Below, one piece after another: positions 8,716-18,700 of a stretch of 64,000 nucleotides of DNA. Within the stretch, counting starts at the first letter, position 1, and each line of letters opens with the position of its first letter. The DNA comes from JAHEJJ01 sp965212205 (GTDB lineage: Bacteria > Bacteroidota > Bacteroidia > Flavobacteriales > Flavobacteriaceae). A program made the position numbers and the translations under genes. Below the pieces are notes generated by a model, which saw only the letters and a program-made list of their open reading frames with translations, did not search any database and was not told where the DNA came from. The stretch is from contig CBDBUX010000019.1 in assembly GCA_965212205.1 (NCBI GenBank), forward strand, positions 1 to 64,000, read 5' to 3'.

Positions 8716-11700
8716 TCAGTTTGGTACAACCCTGTAGGTAATCCTCCTGTTTGTGATTACCGTCCGCACTTTAATGATACTAAAGGGTGAGAATTCGGAA
8801 GTGCTGCTCGAAAGTGTGGCGGTTGCTGTAATTTGTTCACCTACTGAAGTCCCTGGTGGTATTGGGATCGTAAATTCGAATTGATTGGTATTATCCGTAT
8901 TGCCATCCAGGTCGGTATAAGAAGACGATCCGCCATCGGCATCCGAACCACTGCCTTCAACTGCGCTTCCCAGGTAGACTTGCCCTTCACCATAGTCTGT
9001 GCTGAGACCGAGTTCATTATCGCCCACTGTGGCTGTTCCCTCGTTGATATCGGTAAGAAAGAATTCTACAGTTGTACCTGGCCGTGTCCATCCTTTGACC
9101 ACAACATTAGTGCCCGACACAAAGGCTGAGGTGATGATCGGGAAATTCAGGGAACCGTTAGGCCCGTTATCGGCATCACCATTTTCGTTCAGCGTGACCC
9201 CATCGCCCATAGCGTCTGAATTATCTATATCGATACCCAAGGCATCGGCTGCGGTTCCATTAGCATATATGGAATTCTGTGATATAAGATTACCACTACT
9301 GTCTCCCCCTGCCAATATAATCCCGGGTCCCCCATTACTGTATATGATATTGTTTGTGATCGACGAATTATCCCCGTGAAGACGAACCCCTGCATGTTCA
9401 ATGTCTCCACTGCAAGCCGTGCCATCCTGTCCTGAGGTCGTGAGGCTGTTTTCTGTAATTAACACGCCCCCTCCAAATCCATCGCCCTCGATCCCATTCC
9501 CCGACGATGCATCGATCAGGTTCTGCTGAATTATAATGCCAGAGCCACTGATCAGCTGAATATTATCGTCACAAGGCCCATCTCCATTAGCGGTTATATG
9601 ATTATTTTGAATCAAGGAACTGGTTCCACCATCGACATAGATTCCTGCATCAGTATTGGTACTTATGTAGTTACTATCTATGGTTACCGTTCCATCCGTT
9701 ACTTCCACTCCATAATCGATAGCTCCTGCATTAGCCCCAGAAGCATTTACGCCCAGTAACGTATTGGTGATGGTTGTAGATCCGTCATCTATGCGGATTC
9801 CTGCATTACTACCGGCATAGACCGAGATATTCTGAATGCGATCCGAGCTTCCCTCCATACGTAGTACATCACCGCCATTTCGATGGAGCTGTATTTCGGG
9901 TAATTCATAGTTGGGAAGAACAGTAGCAGCAACTCCAACAGTGCTTCCTCCCGCACCGATTGTACCAGAGTTTGAATCCCCGGAATAAGCTGTTTGGGTC
10001 CGCCCATCAATATGAGTATTATCTCCGGTTACAGCACTAAGTGGGCTACCATTGGAAATAAGGATGTCGAATACACCACTACTATAATTAGGATCTGCCG
10101 TACGCCCTAGCCCATCAGCAGTTGGTGGAATCATAAATATCGAGGTGTCTTCGCCTGCCGCGGGATCAAATATGGAATTTGCCTCTATATCAAGGCCGGT
10201 TTCACCTATAGCATTGCTGTTAACAATAAATTGCTCCAATGAACCTTGACCAGATTCATTGGTATTGACAATGGTATTGAAATTAAAGCCAAAATCAAGA
10301 CCGGCTACCCCTTCAGCCGAAATGGTTACAGCGGCTATAGACTGTGCCCCTGTTAAGGTGCCCGCCGCAGGATCGGTCGCGGTTGGATCTGCGCCACCTA
10401 CTTCATTGGTTCGCTCGACAAGTGCACTGGCTATATATTCTGTTTTAAAGGTCTGGATTGGCAAACAGCTTCCGCATGCACTGCCGCCAGGCCTGGACGA
10501 TCTCACACTATTGTTAACTACTCTTACGCTATAACTCCCATTGCTCATACCCGCAAAAACATAGGTTCCGGTAGCATCCGTGGTTTGTGTATCGATCAGA
10601 GTACCCCCGCTATCCCACAATTCCACTGTGGCACCACTAACACCAACACCACTGGATGTAGCATAATTTCTACCTGCACCACCACCATAATTTACATCCT
10701 CGAAAACACGACCGGTGATAAGGTTCGAAGGGACTTTAAGCACTACGGCATTCATGATCACAAAGTCCTGACCTACGTTTACTTGTGTGGTGACCGTAGT
10801 TTCCCCGGGTAAAATAAAACTCGAGACATCATAGGTGTCCAGATCCACACCATGATTGGCCGTATTATTTAACACTGGTAAGACCGTACCATCATAATGG
10901 GTCGAATTAAAAGGATTATTCGTAGTTATCCCATCATTATCACCATCTCCAACCAGATTATTTGTCCCGGTTAGTGGCGTGGTAAATCTAAGCGACTCAC
11001 TGCTGGCAAGCGTCTGGTCTCCCTCCCAGGAGAGCGCCGTGGTCTTAGAACCGACAGAACCAATAGCGAAAAAGCCACTTAAAGTAAAATTGGAAGTTGA
11101 ATACTGACTACCATCAAAACCCTGATAGAGGTTAATCGTTGAAGCCGGCAGGCTTGTATCGGTATAGAAGATCATCAAGGACCAACCGCCCAGCACCGCT
11201 GCAGAGCTACAGTAGGATCCTGTGTTATCTATGGTGAGTCCGGAAAAATCGAATACATTCGTTGATGGGTTAGGTATAGCCGCCACCAGGGTTGTGATGT
11301 CGCTAAAAAAACCATAGAATGTCAGACCGGCAATTGAAGTGGTATAACCCACTTCCCCATTTACGGTGGTCCCTTCAAATGTAACCTGAGAGTCCATTGT
11401 AGCACCGGAATGAGCCCAGTACAAGTAGGCGGCATCTATGGTCGCCCCTGCCGGAATCGGTGAACTCAGTGTATTGGAGGAAGAGGTGGTAATAGAACAT
11501 GCATTTACCGTATTCGGCTGAGTTCGAAGTGTCCCTGCCGTAGAGGTATAGTCCATATAACCATCGAATTCCCGAAACAGGGCTAATGGTGTATTTCCAA
11601 AAAGCACCTCATTATCGTTGATCGTTCCGGTAGCTGTATCGGATATATCTACTGTGCCATCCGAGCTACTCGTCATCTGTATTGTAAAATTTTCCGTAGG

Positions 11701-12597
11701 TTCGAAAGCCGGGTCATCTGTAATTGAGATTATGATCTGTTCTGTATCTCCACTAACTCCATTAAAGCTCATCGTGCCTCCTACAACCCCTGTATAATCA
11801 CTGCCGGCGTTGGCAGTTCCATCTACAGTCTGGTAATTTACCGTAAAAGGACCTGAGGCAGAGACACCCTGATGGGTGGCCGTAAAGGTTGCAGTCCCAT
11901 CATCTTCGTTTACGGTAATATCTCCTATGGTGATCCTCGGCGCTGCTGTGGTTATAGTGAGATCATCTATTCCACCTTCTATAATATCTCCTGCACCCGA
12001 GCCGTCGGAAACCGTTACCCTGATCACTACATTAGAACCTGCAGGTATGACCGCAGTGGCTTCGGCCCATGCCGCTGTTGTTCTAACATCACCTATGGAA
12101 ACCAAAGTGGTGTAACTCCCCCCTCCATTCAATGAATATTCAAGCAGGAAAAAATCATTCCCATCGTCACCCGTATCCCTTTGCCCAAAAAAATACCAGA
12201 TCGACAGATCTGATGTCGAGGCTATATTGTAAACCGGCGAAGTGGTGATTGAGGTTCCCCCATCAACATCCTGATTTCCGGCCGATGAATTGGTCGCCGT
12301 AAAATATGCAAGGACACCAGGAGCGGTGGTATGGTCGTCTTCCGGCTGTGTAATAACGCCACTTGAAGATTCCTGGGTGGGGTTGGCCACAACGAAAGTA
12401 CCGGTGGAGGCTGAGCCTGAGGTAGTCCACCCTGTGGCCGTCCCCGATTCAAAATCTTCATTTACCTGGGCATGTAGTGTTCCTGCAAGAATCAGAAATA
12501 TTGTAAATACCCAATATTGACCGTAGAACAAATCACGGAACAGACCTTCCCGGTCTTTCAACGAACTAGATTTACCAGATGTTTCGAATTGGGACAT
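8716..12597 (-). CDS. Exported Calx-beta, SdrD-B-like and parallel beta-helix protein
   Basis: A 1293-residue protein. A long basic n-region (about 29 residues) precedes a hydrophobic signal segment ending in AGTLHAQ. Then come a jelly-roll-like module (EDFESGTATGW, about 47-215), a Calx-beta domain (ITVNEDDGTATFTATH to TGTINDNE, about 218-330), and an uncharacterised module with FDGYMDYTS and LYWAHSGA (about 335-630). A SdrD-B/CNA-B-like domain follows (ITGRVFEDVNYGG to GLDFGFNF, about 632-780), then a right-handed parallel beta-helix region with ITNN/IQNN turns (about 790-1150). It ends TNRRITYRVVPN. The start is plausible because the signal-like segment follows directly, although an internal start is possible. 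A secreted or surface protein is inferred; the beta-helix may bind polysaccharide, but no catalytic residues were recognised. Confidence 0.85.
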   Translation of the reverse strand: MSQFETSGKSSSLKDREGLFRDLFYGQYWVFTIFLILAGTLHAQVNEDFESGTATGWTTSGSASTGTFVVANPTQESSSGVITQPEDDHTTAPGVLAYFTATNSSAGNQDVDGGTSITTSPVYNIASTSDLSIWYFFGQRDTGDDGNDFFLLEYSLNGGGSYTTLVSIGDVRTTAAWAEATAVIPAGSNVVIRVTVSDGSGAGDIIEGGIDDLTITTAAPRITIGDITVNEDDGTATFTATHQGVSASGPFTVNYQTVDGTANAGSDYTGVVGGTMSFNGVSGDTEQIIISITDDPAFEPTENFTIQMTSSSDGTVDISDTATGTINDNEVLFGNTPLALFREFDGYMDYTSTAGTLRTQPNTVNACSITTSSSNTLSSPIPAGATIDAAYLYWAHSGATMDSQVTFEGTTVNGEVGYTTSIAGLTFYGFFSDITTLVAAIPNPSTNVFDFSGLTIDNTGSYCSSAAVLGGWSLMIFYTDTSLPASTINLYQGFDGSQYSTSNFTLSGFFAIGSVGSKTTALSWEGDQTLASSESLRFTTPLTGTNNLVGDGDNDGITTNNPFNSTHYDGTVLPVLNNTANHGVDLDTYDVSSFILPGETTVTTQVNVGQDFVIMNAVVLKVPSNLITGRVFEDVNYGGGAGRNYATSSGVGVSGATVELWDSGGTLIDTQTTDATGTYVFAGMSNGSYSVRVVNNSVRSSRPGGSACGSCLPIQTFKTEYIASALVERTNEVGGADPTATDPAAGTLTGAQSIAAVTISAEGVAGLDFGFNFNTIVNTNESGQGSLEQFIVNSNAIGETGLDIEANSIFDPAAGEDTSIFMIPPTADGLGRTADPNYSSGVFDILISNGSPLSAVTGDNTHIDGRTQTAYSGDSNSGTIGAGGSTVGVAATVLPNYELPEIQLHRNGGDVLRMEGSSDRIQNISVYAGSNAGIRIDDGSTTITNTLLGVNASGANAGAIDYGVEVTDGTVTIDSNYISTNTDAGIYVDGGTSSLIQNNHITANGDGPCDDNIQLISGSGIIIQQNLIDASSGNGIEGDGFGGGVLITENSLTTSGQDGTACSGDIEHAGVRLHGDNSSITNNIIYSNGGPGIILAGGDSSGNLISQNSIYANGTAADALGIDIDNSDAMGDGVTLNENGDADNGPNGSLNFPIITSAFVSGTNVVVKGWTRPGTTVEFFLTDINEGTATVGDNELGLSTDYGEGQVYLGSAVEGSGSDADGGSSSYTDLDGNTDNTNQFEFTIPIPPGTSVGEQITATATLSSSTSEFSPFSIIKVRTVITNRRITYRVVPN

Positions 12598-12659
12598 ATA
12601 GACTTAGCAATCCACTAATAAAGTTAGTGGTCTATTGTTTTAGACAGCACTACTCTTAT

Positions 12660-12703
12660 CAAAGTTAATGGGCAATATAAGTTTTGCCTAAAATTTGTTG
12701 TGA
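12660..12703 (-). promoter_or_regulatory. Shared promoter-like element, copy 4
   Basis: On the minus strand TTCACAACAAATTTT (12704-12690) is followed, 28 bp after ACAACA, by a perfect -7 box TAACTTTG (12667-12660). The predicted leader is about 55 nt before the start at 12597. Confidence 0.55.
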
Positions 12704-12847
12704 ATCGATCTATTCCTTGGGTGAAGAATACAAGAGAGGAGGTGAAGCGACCAAAACCCTTAAGAATAACTAGCTTTCATCGACAAACTGCCGCTCTTTA
12801 GAAAAGTCAAAAAAGTGATCAAGGGATATTAGAATCACCCTAAACCA

Positions 12848-14785
12848 CTATTCTAAAATGATGAATTCCGAGCGCCTGTTCAGTTGGTGCTGTTCTTTGG
12901 TACACCTCTCCCCATCGTCGCAGTTATTGATCAGTTTTGTTTCTCCATAACCTTTGCCCGTTAACCGTTCTGCTGCGATACCTTTGGAGATCATATAGTC
13001 TACAGTGGCCTGCGCTCTTTTTTGGGACAACCATAGGTTATAGGCATCTGGGCCCCGGCTATCGGTATGGGAGTTCGCTACAATTTTTAAACTGGGATAT
13101 TTCTCCATAGCAGCGATCACTTTTTGTATTTCCAGTTCGGCATCTTTTCTAATGTTGAAACTGTCGAAATCGAAATATATAGTGCTCAATTGCAATAATT
13201 TAGCCAGGTCGTCACCAAATCCTGCGGTAACGGTTTCCCGTTCAAGATAAAAATCGATCACCCGTGGTTTTCCATCAGACTTACCCAGGTATTCTTCTGC
13301 GGGGATATAGCCCTGGGTAGCGGCACGCACAAAATTTCCCTGGTTGCAATCACAACTGAGGGTATACATTCCCTCACTATTGGTAATCGCTGAAATAAGT
13401 TCCATATTATTTTCATCGATAACCTTAACGGTAGCGCCTATCAGTATCTGATTCGAGATACGATCTCTTACGGTTCCCGTTAAAGGCTGCAAACATTCAA
13501 ATACTAAAGGTCTGGTTTCGAGGAAACCATAAATATCATCACCTCCCATGCCTGTGGTACGGTTAGAGGCAAAGTAGCCTTCCTTGCTTTCCTCATCGAA
13601 TATAAAGGAGAAGTCATCAAAGCTACTGTTCACAGGTTGTCCGACATTGATCACAGACTTGGTATAATTGGAATTTTCGATGTTGGTAGCAAACACATCT
13701 AAGCCGCCCAGACCAGGATGTCCGTCCGATGAAAAATAAAGAATCTCTTCCTCAGTGATAAAAGGAAAGGTCTCCCGTGCTTCACTATTAATGGTAGGGC
13801 CCAGATTTTCAGGATTGCTAAAAGTACCGTCTTCGTTGATCGCTACTTTGTATAAATCGGACTGACCCAGACTACCAGGCATATCGGAAGCAAAATATAG
13901 GGTTTTCTCATCAGGACTAAGCGTAGGATGTGCTACGGAATAACTGTCGCTATTAAAGGGAAGTTCTTCGAGCTCCTGCCAACTAGAGTCGATCCATTTT
14001 GCTCTAAAAATTTTCAAACGGATAAATCCTTGTTCATCCCTCTTGTACTTTCGATCTGTGATATTATTTCTGGTAAAATAAAGAACCGATCCGTCCTTAG
14101 TGGTTGTAGATGTCGATTCGTGGAGTTTAGAATTTACATTGCTCAATTTTGTCACCTGATTCTCGGAAATACTGTCGGCATTTAGCTTGTACAAATCATG
14201 AAAGTCCTGTGAATTCCAGGTATGCCGATATCTGGCCAGATTTCCGGTATCCCTATCTGAGGAAAAAATAAGGCCTTTCTTATAATAGGTAGGTGCAAAG
14301 TCGGAATAAACAGAATTGTATCCGAACTCTCTAAGGTCGTAACGACCAGAATTTCTTGCGATTTCATCCAGGTAATCCTGTTGTGTTTTAAATCGCTGTA
14401 CCCGAGCATCTTCCGCAGAAGTAAGCTCAGAAAAACGTTCAAAGGCCATCTCCGATTTCTGATATTCTTCCATCGATTTCAACGACTGGGCATATCTAAA
14501 GTAATACTCGGCCGTCATTTCCCCCGGATAATTTTGCTCCAGTTGCTGATAATACTCGGCTGCCTTTACATAATCTGCATTAAAATAGTATGAATTGCCC
14601 AACTTTCTAAGAAGGTCTGCGCTTTCGTACCCCCTATCCAACACTTTCTGATAAATATCAATCGCCGGTTTAAAAGAGTATTCCGCATAGGCTTCGTCTG
14701 CCCTAGCTATCCGTTTTTCCTGAGACCAGGAAGACGTCTGAAGACCAATTAAAATCACAAAAACAAATACTACTCTCTTCATCAT
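12848..14785 (-). CDS. OmpA-family protein with TPR, PD40 propeller and CRD (PorE/SprF-partner type)
   Basis: A 645-residue envelope protein. It has a signal peptide (residues 1-21), TPR-like repeats (about 25-130), WD40-like/PD40 propeller blades (about 150-415; LSPDEKTLYFASD, EILYFSSDGHPGLGGLD), a carboxypeptidase-regulatory-like domain (about 430-510) and a C-terminal OmpA peptidoglycan-binding domain (about 535-645; IYFDFDSFNIRKDAE, NSHTDSRGPDAYN). The same four-domain order is known in PorE-type proteins of the type IX secretion/gliding system and in OmpA paralogues encoded next to PorP/SprF proteins. It is third in an operon with the PorP/SprF-like gene (12-bp gap) and the giant repeat protein. 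It probably tethers the outer-membrane complex to peptidoglycan. Whether it is the core PorE or an accessory paralogue cannot be decided; the context suggests an accessory paralogue. Confidence 0.9.
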   Translation of the reverse strand: MMKRVVFVFVILIGLQTSSWSQEKRIARADEAYAEYSFKPAIDIYQKVLDRGYESADLLRKLGNSYYFNADYVKAAEYYQQLEQNYPGEMTAEYYFRYAQSLKSMEEYQKSEMAFERFSELTSAEDARVQRFKTQQDYLDEIARNSGRYDLREFGYNSVYSDFAPTYYKKGLIFSSDRDTGNLARYRHTWNSQDFHDLYKLNADSISENQVTKLSNVNSKLHESTSTTTKDGSVLYFTRNNITDRKYKRDEQGFIRLKIFRAKWIDSSWQELEELPFNSDSYSVAHPTLSPDEKTLYFASDMPGSLGQSDLYKVAINEDGTFSNPENLGPTINSEARETFPFITEEEILYFSSDGHPGLGGLDVFATNIENSNYTKSVINVGQPVNSSFDDFSFIFDEESKEGYFASNRTTGMGGDDIYGFLETRPLVFECLQPLTGTVRDRISNQILIGATVKVIDENNMELISAITNSEGMYTLSCDCNQGNFVRAATQGYIPAEEYLGKSDGKPRVIDFYLERETVTAGFGDDLAKLLQLSTIYFDFDSFNIRKDAELEIQKVIAAMEKYPSLKIVANSHTDSRGPDAYNLWLSQKRAQATVDYMISKGIAAERLTGKGYGETKLINNCDDGERCTKEQHQLNRRSEFIILE

Positions 14786-14797
14786 GTCAATACTCCA

Positions 14798-15751
14798 TTA
14801 AAAGAAACGCGGTGATACCAACCGCCTGAATGATTTTACCAATTCAAACCTCAGGAACACTTCAAATGATCCATCGTTGAATTGTGTGCCTCCCAATTCT
14901 GTTGTCTCCCTGTCATATGCCAGACCCAACATAAATTTTTCTGATATTTGAAATCCTACAAGACCACTGATCGCAGCATCGAAACGATAGGCTGCTCCAA
15001 GTGAGAACTTTTCGTTAAACAAAAAACTTGCAGAAAGGTCTACCTGCAACGGGGCACCACCAACAGCTTTGGTAAGTAGTGCAGGCTTAAACTTAGTATT
15101 ACCGTTAAGATCGAAGACATAACCGGTAATAAAATAAAAGTTTATGCGCTCGGTAGAAAGAAACTGCACGTCGTTAGAATCTTGGGCCGAATTGTCGAAA
15201 TGCTCTGTTTTAAGAAGATTCGGCGCAGAAAGACCTGCATAGAACTTGTCGGTATGATAGTATAAGCCTAATCCAAAATTAGGAGAGAATTTGTTCTCAA
15301 TATTGTCTTGTGGAATGGGTTCATTATCAAAATTCCTAAGACTGGTAAAGTCCAGATTCAATAAATTTCCTCCCACCTTCAATCCAAATGAAAGTTTTCC
15401 AAAAGCAGACACATCTATGGTATAGGAAACCACACCGTCGAGGTAGGTCTCCTGCACCACCCCATTTCCAATATTGTCATGTACTACCGAAATACCATAT
15501 CCTATTCTGCTCTCACGTATTGGAGAATGCAGGTTCAGGGTAAAGGTTTCGGGAGCGCCGTCCAGACCGACCCATTGTGATCGATACAAACTGGCAATAC
15601 TCAATTGCCCGCGAGAACCGGCATAGGCAGGATTTACGCTCATCGTATTAAACATATACTGAGTATACTGAGCGTCCTGCTGTGCATAAAGCCCTCCCAA
15701 AATGGTCAAGGTAAATACTAGATGAATAAAGGCTTTTTTAGTAGGTGTCAT
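14798..15751 (-). CDS. PorP/SprF family type IX secretion membrane protein
   Basis: A 317-residue protein with a signal peptide ending LYAQ, followed by the family hallmark QDAQYTQYMFNTMSVNPAYA and beta-strand-rich sequence to the end, as expected for an outer-membrane barrel. PorP/SprF proteins assist secretion or attachment of large type IX substrates; in Flavobacterium johnsoniae SprF works with the adhesin SprB. Here it lies 14 bp downstream of a giant protein with a type B-like C-terminal domain and just upstream of the OmpA gene. This is the usual substrate-SprF-OmpA cassette, so it is probably dedicated to that substrate. Confidence 0.92.
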   Translation of the reverse strand: MTPTKKAFIHLVFTLTILGGLYAQQDAQYTQYMFNTMSVNPAYAGSRGQLSIASLYRSQWVGLDGAPETFTLNLHSPIRESRIGYGISVVHDNIGNGVVQETYLDGVVSYTIDVSAFGKLSFGLKVGGNLLNLDFTSLRNFDNEPIPQDNIENKFSPNFGLGLYYHTDKFYAGLSAPNLLKTEHFDNSAQDSNDVQFLSTERINFYFITGYVFDLNGNTKFKPALLTKAVGGAPLQVDLSASFLFNEKFSLGAAYRFDAAISGLVGFQISEKFMLGLAYDRETTELGGTQFNDGSFEVFLRFELVKSFRRLVSPRFF

Positions 15752-15765
15752 AAACGGTAAATAGT

Positions 15766-18700
15766 TTACTTGCTTATAAATATATAACCACTATCGGTTA
15801 CCTTATCCTCGGTTGTCTGATAATCAAATATATAATAATATACCCCTGAAGGCAGGTAATCGTTTACAGAAAGCGTAGAACGACCTCTGGATCTCCCGTC
15901 GAATACATTGTTTTGATTATTATAGTCATCCCCAATATAAACCGCTACTCCCCAACGATTGTAAATCCTCAATTTGTTGGTAATGGTTCTATCCACATTC
16001 CGGATGAATAAAAAATCGTTTCTGCCGTCCCCGTTTGGTGTAACCATCTGGTTTACTTCAATGGGCCCAACTACCCGAACCGTAACGAATGCGGTGTCAC
16101 AATTTTCAGGGTTTGCATTTTCACAAATGGTGTATGCAATAGTATAGGTTCCGGTCGATGTATCCGGAGCCACGCTAACCGTACCATCAGGATTTACCGT
16201 CAATGGCCCGGCGGGTTCAGAGCTGATGGTCACATCAGATGGATTAACAAAAATATCATCGAGTGTATCATTATCCAGAACGTTGCTAATAGGAACAATA
16301 CCTCCTATTTGACCGTCAATAGGGTTTTGACTGAAATCATCATCTACTGCATCGATAACAAGGGCCGGTTCACCACCAATGATTATTGTTACCGTAGCAG
16401 TATCACAGTTCGTGGGATTGGCCACTTCACAAATCGTATACTCAATAATTACTTCTCCATCCGGGGTGCCTTCTGCAATAGTAATGGTTCCATCAGGATT
16501 AATAGTCACGCCACCAGTGCTCTCGGACGTCAGAACAACATCGGAAGGATTAACCGGTTCACCATTTAAGGTGTCGTTATCTAACACATTTATACCGGGT
16601 TGCACGCCACTAGTACCGGTGTCCACAACAAAATTGTCATCCACCGCATCGATAACCGGTAAAGGGCCAATAGTGATAGTGACCGTGGCCGTATCGCAAT
16701 TTGCCGGAAAGGCAATCTGGCAAATAGTGTATTCTATTTCGACCTGGCCATCAGGAGTGCCTTCGGCGATGGTGATCGTCCCGTCCGGATTAATGGTTAC
16801 TCCGCCTGTGCTTTCGGAGGTTATAGTGACATCCTCAGCATTTACCGCCTCCCCATCAAGGGTATCATTGTCCAGTATATTCACATTCGGTAGGATGCCG
16901 CTGCTTCCGGTATTGACCGAATAGTTATCATCAACAGCATCTATTTCAGGTGGAATCCCAATGGTTATTACCACCTCGGCAGTATCACAATTAGACGGGT
17001 TGGCAATCTGACAAATCGTATAGGTAACCACAATTACACCATCTGGTGTTCCATCCGCGATAGTAATGGTACCATCTGGGTTGATGGTGATATTGGTCGA
17101 CACCTCAAATGTCAGTGTGATATCTGAAGGATCGATGGGTTCTCCATTTAATGTGTCATTATCCAGTACGTTAATTCCTGATATTTCTCCACTGCTTCCA
17201 GAAGGAACCTCATAAGCATCATCCACCGCATCAATTACCGGCAACGGGCCAATGGTGATCGTTACTGAAGCCGTGTTGCAATTCGATGGATTTGCCACTT
17301 CACAGATCGTATACGACAGCACTACTTCTCCATCGGGCGTACCTTCAGCGATGGTAATCGAACCGTCGGGGTTGATCGTTACCCCGCCTGTACTGGTTGA
17401 ACTAAGCACAATGTCGTCTGCATTAACAGGTTCGCCATCTAATGTGTCGTTGGTCAATACATTTATGCCAGGTTGAACCCCACTGCTGCCTGAGGCCACA
17501 ACATAGACGTCATCTACTGCATCGATAGTTACGTCTCCGCCACCGGTTCCTACAACAACCGTTACGGATGCCGTATCACAGATTTCAGGATTGGAAACCA
17601 CACATATTGTATAGGTCAATATAACTTGTCCGTCTGCGGTGCCTGGCGCGACAGAAATGGTCCCATCAGGATTGATGGTTACTCCCCCGCTAGGTGTTGA
17701 GGTTAATACGATGTCAGCAGGATTTACCGGTTGACCGTTTAAAGTATCGTTATCAAGCACATTGCTGTCGGGCAAAATACCACCGGTTTCCCCGTTGATA
17801 AATACCTGACTAAAGTCGTCATCTACTGCATTGATCGCACTGGAAGGCGGACCCACCTGAATTGTGGTCGATGCGGAATCGCAGTTCTCGGGATCGGCCA
17901 CTTCACATATGGTATATTCTATGATGACCACGCCGTTGGGTGTTCCCGGAGCTACGGTGATGGTCCCGTCTGGGTTGATGGTTACACCTCCTGTAGTTTC
18001 AGAAGTCAGGATAACATCGTCAGGATCTACGGGCTGTCCATCTAATGTATCATTATCCAGGACATTTGAATTGGGTAAAGTACCACCCGTCTCTCCATCG
18101 ATAAACACCTGGCTAAAGTCGTCATCCATCGCATTGATATCAAGACCACCGCCTCCTGCATCGCCAACGAATATAATTGTTGAGGCGGAATCGCAGTTCT
18201 CGGGATCGGCCACTTCACATATGGTATATTCAATCACCACTTGTCCATCTGGCGTTCCTGCTGCTACGGTGATGGTCCCGTCTGGGTTGATGGTTACACC
18301 TCCTGTAGTTTCAGAAGTTAGAATAATGTCTTCTGGATCTACAGGCTGTCCATCTAGGGTATCATTATCCAGGACATTACTGTCAGGTAATGTACCACCG
18401 ATCTCTCCATCGATAAACACCTGGCTAAAGTCGTCATCAACAGCGTTGATTCCTGGAGTCACAGCCTCGCCGATCAAAAAGTTAAGGTCCATGACCCAAC
18501 GATCGTCACATGTGGGATCGAATATCCAACCCCAGGTACTGAGGCCCAGTGCGCCTATTCGCGAATCGAAATTAGCACCGCCAGGACCCAGGTGAGCACC
18601 ATAATTTGGTGTGTTCTGATCTTCGGGATCAGGACGTTGTTCTACATTAAGAACTCCTGTACCCGGACAACCATTCCCACTTGCTGTTATAGTACTACGG

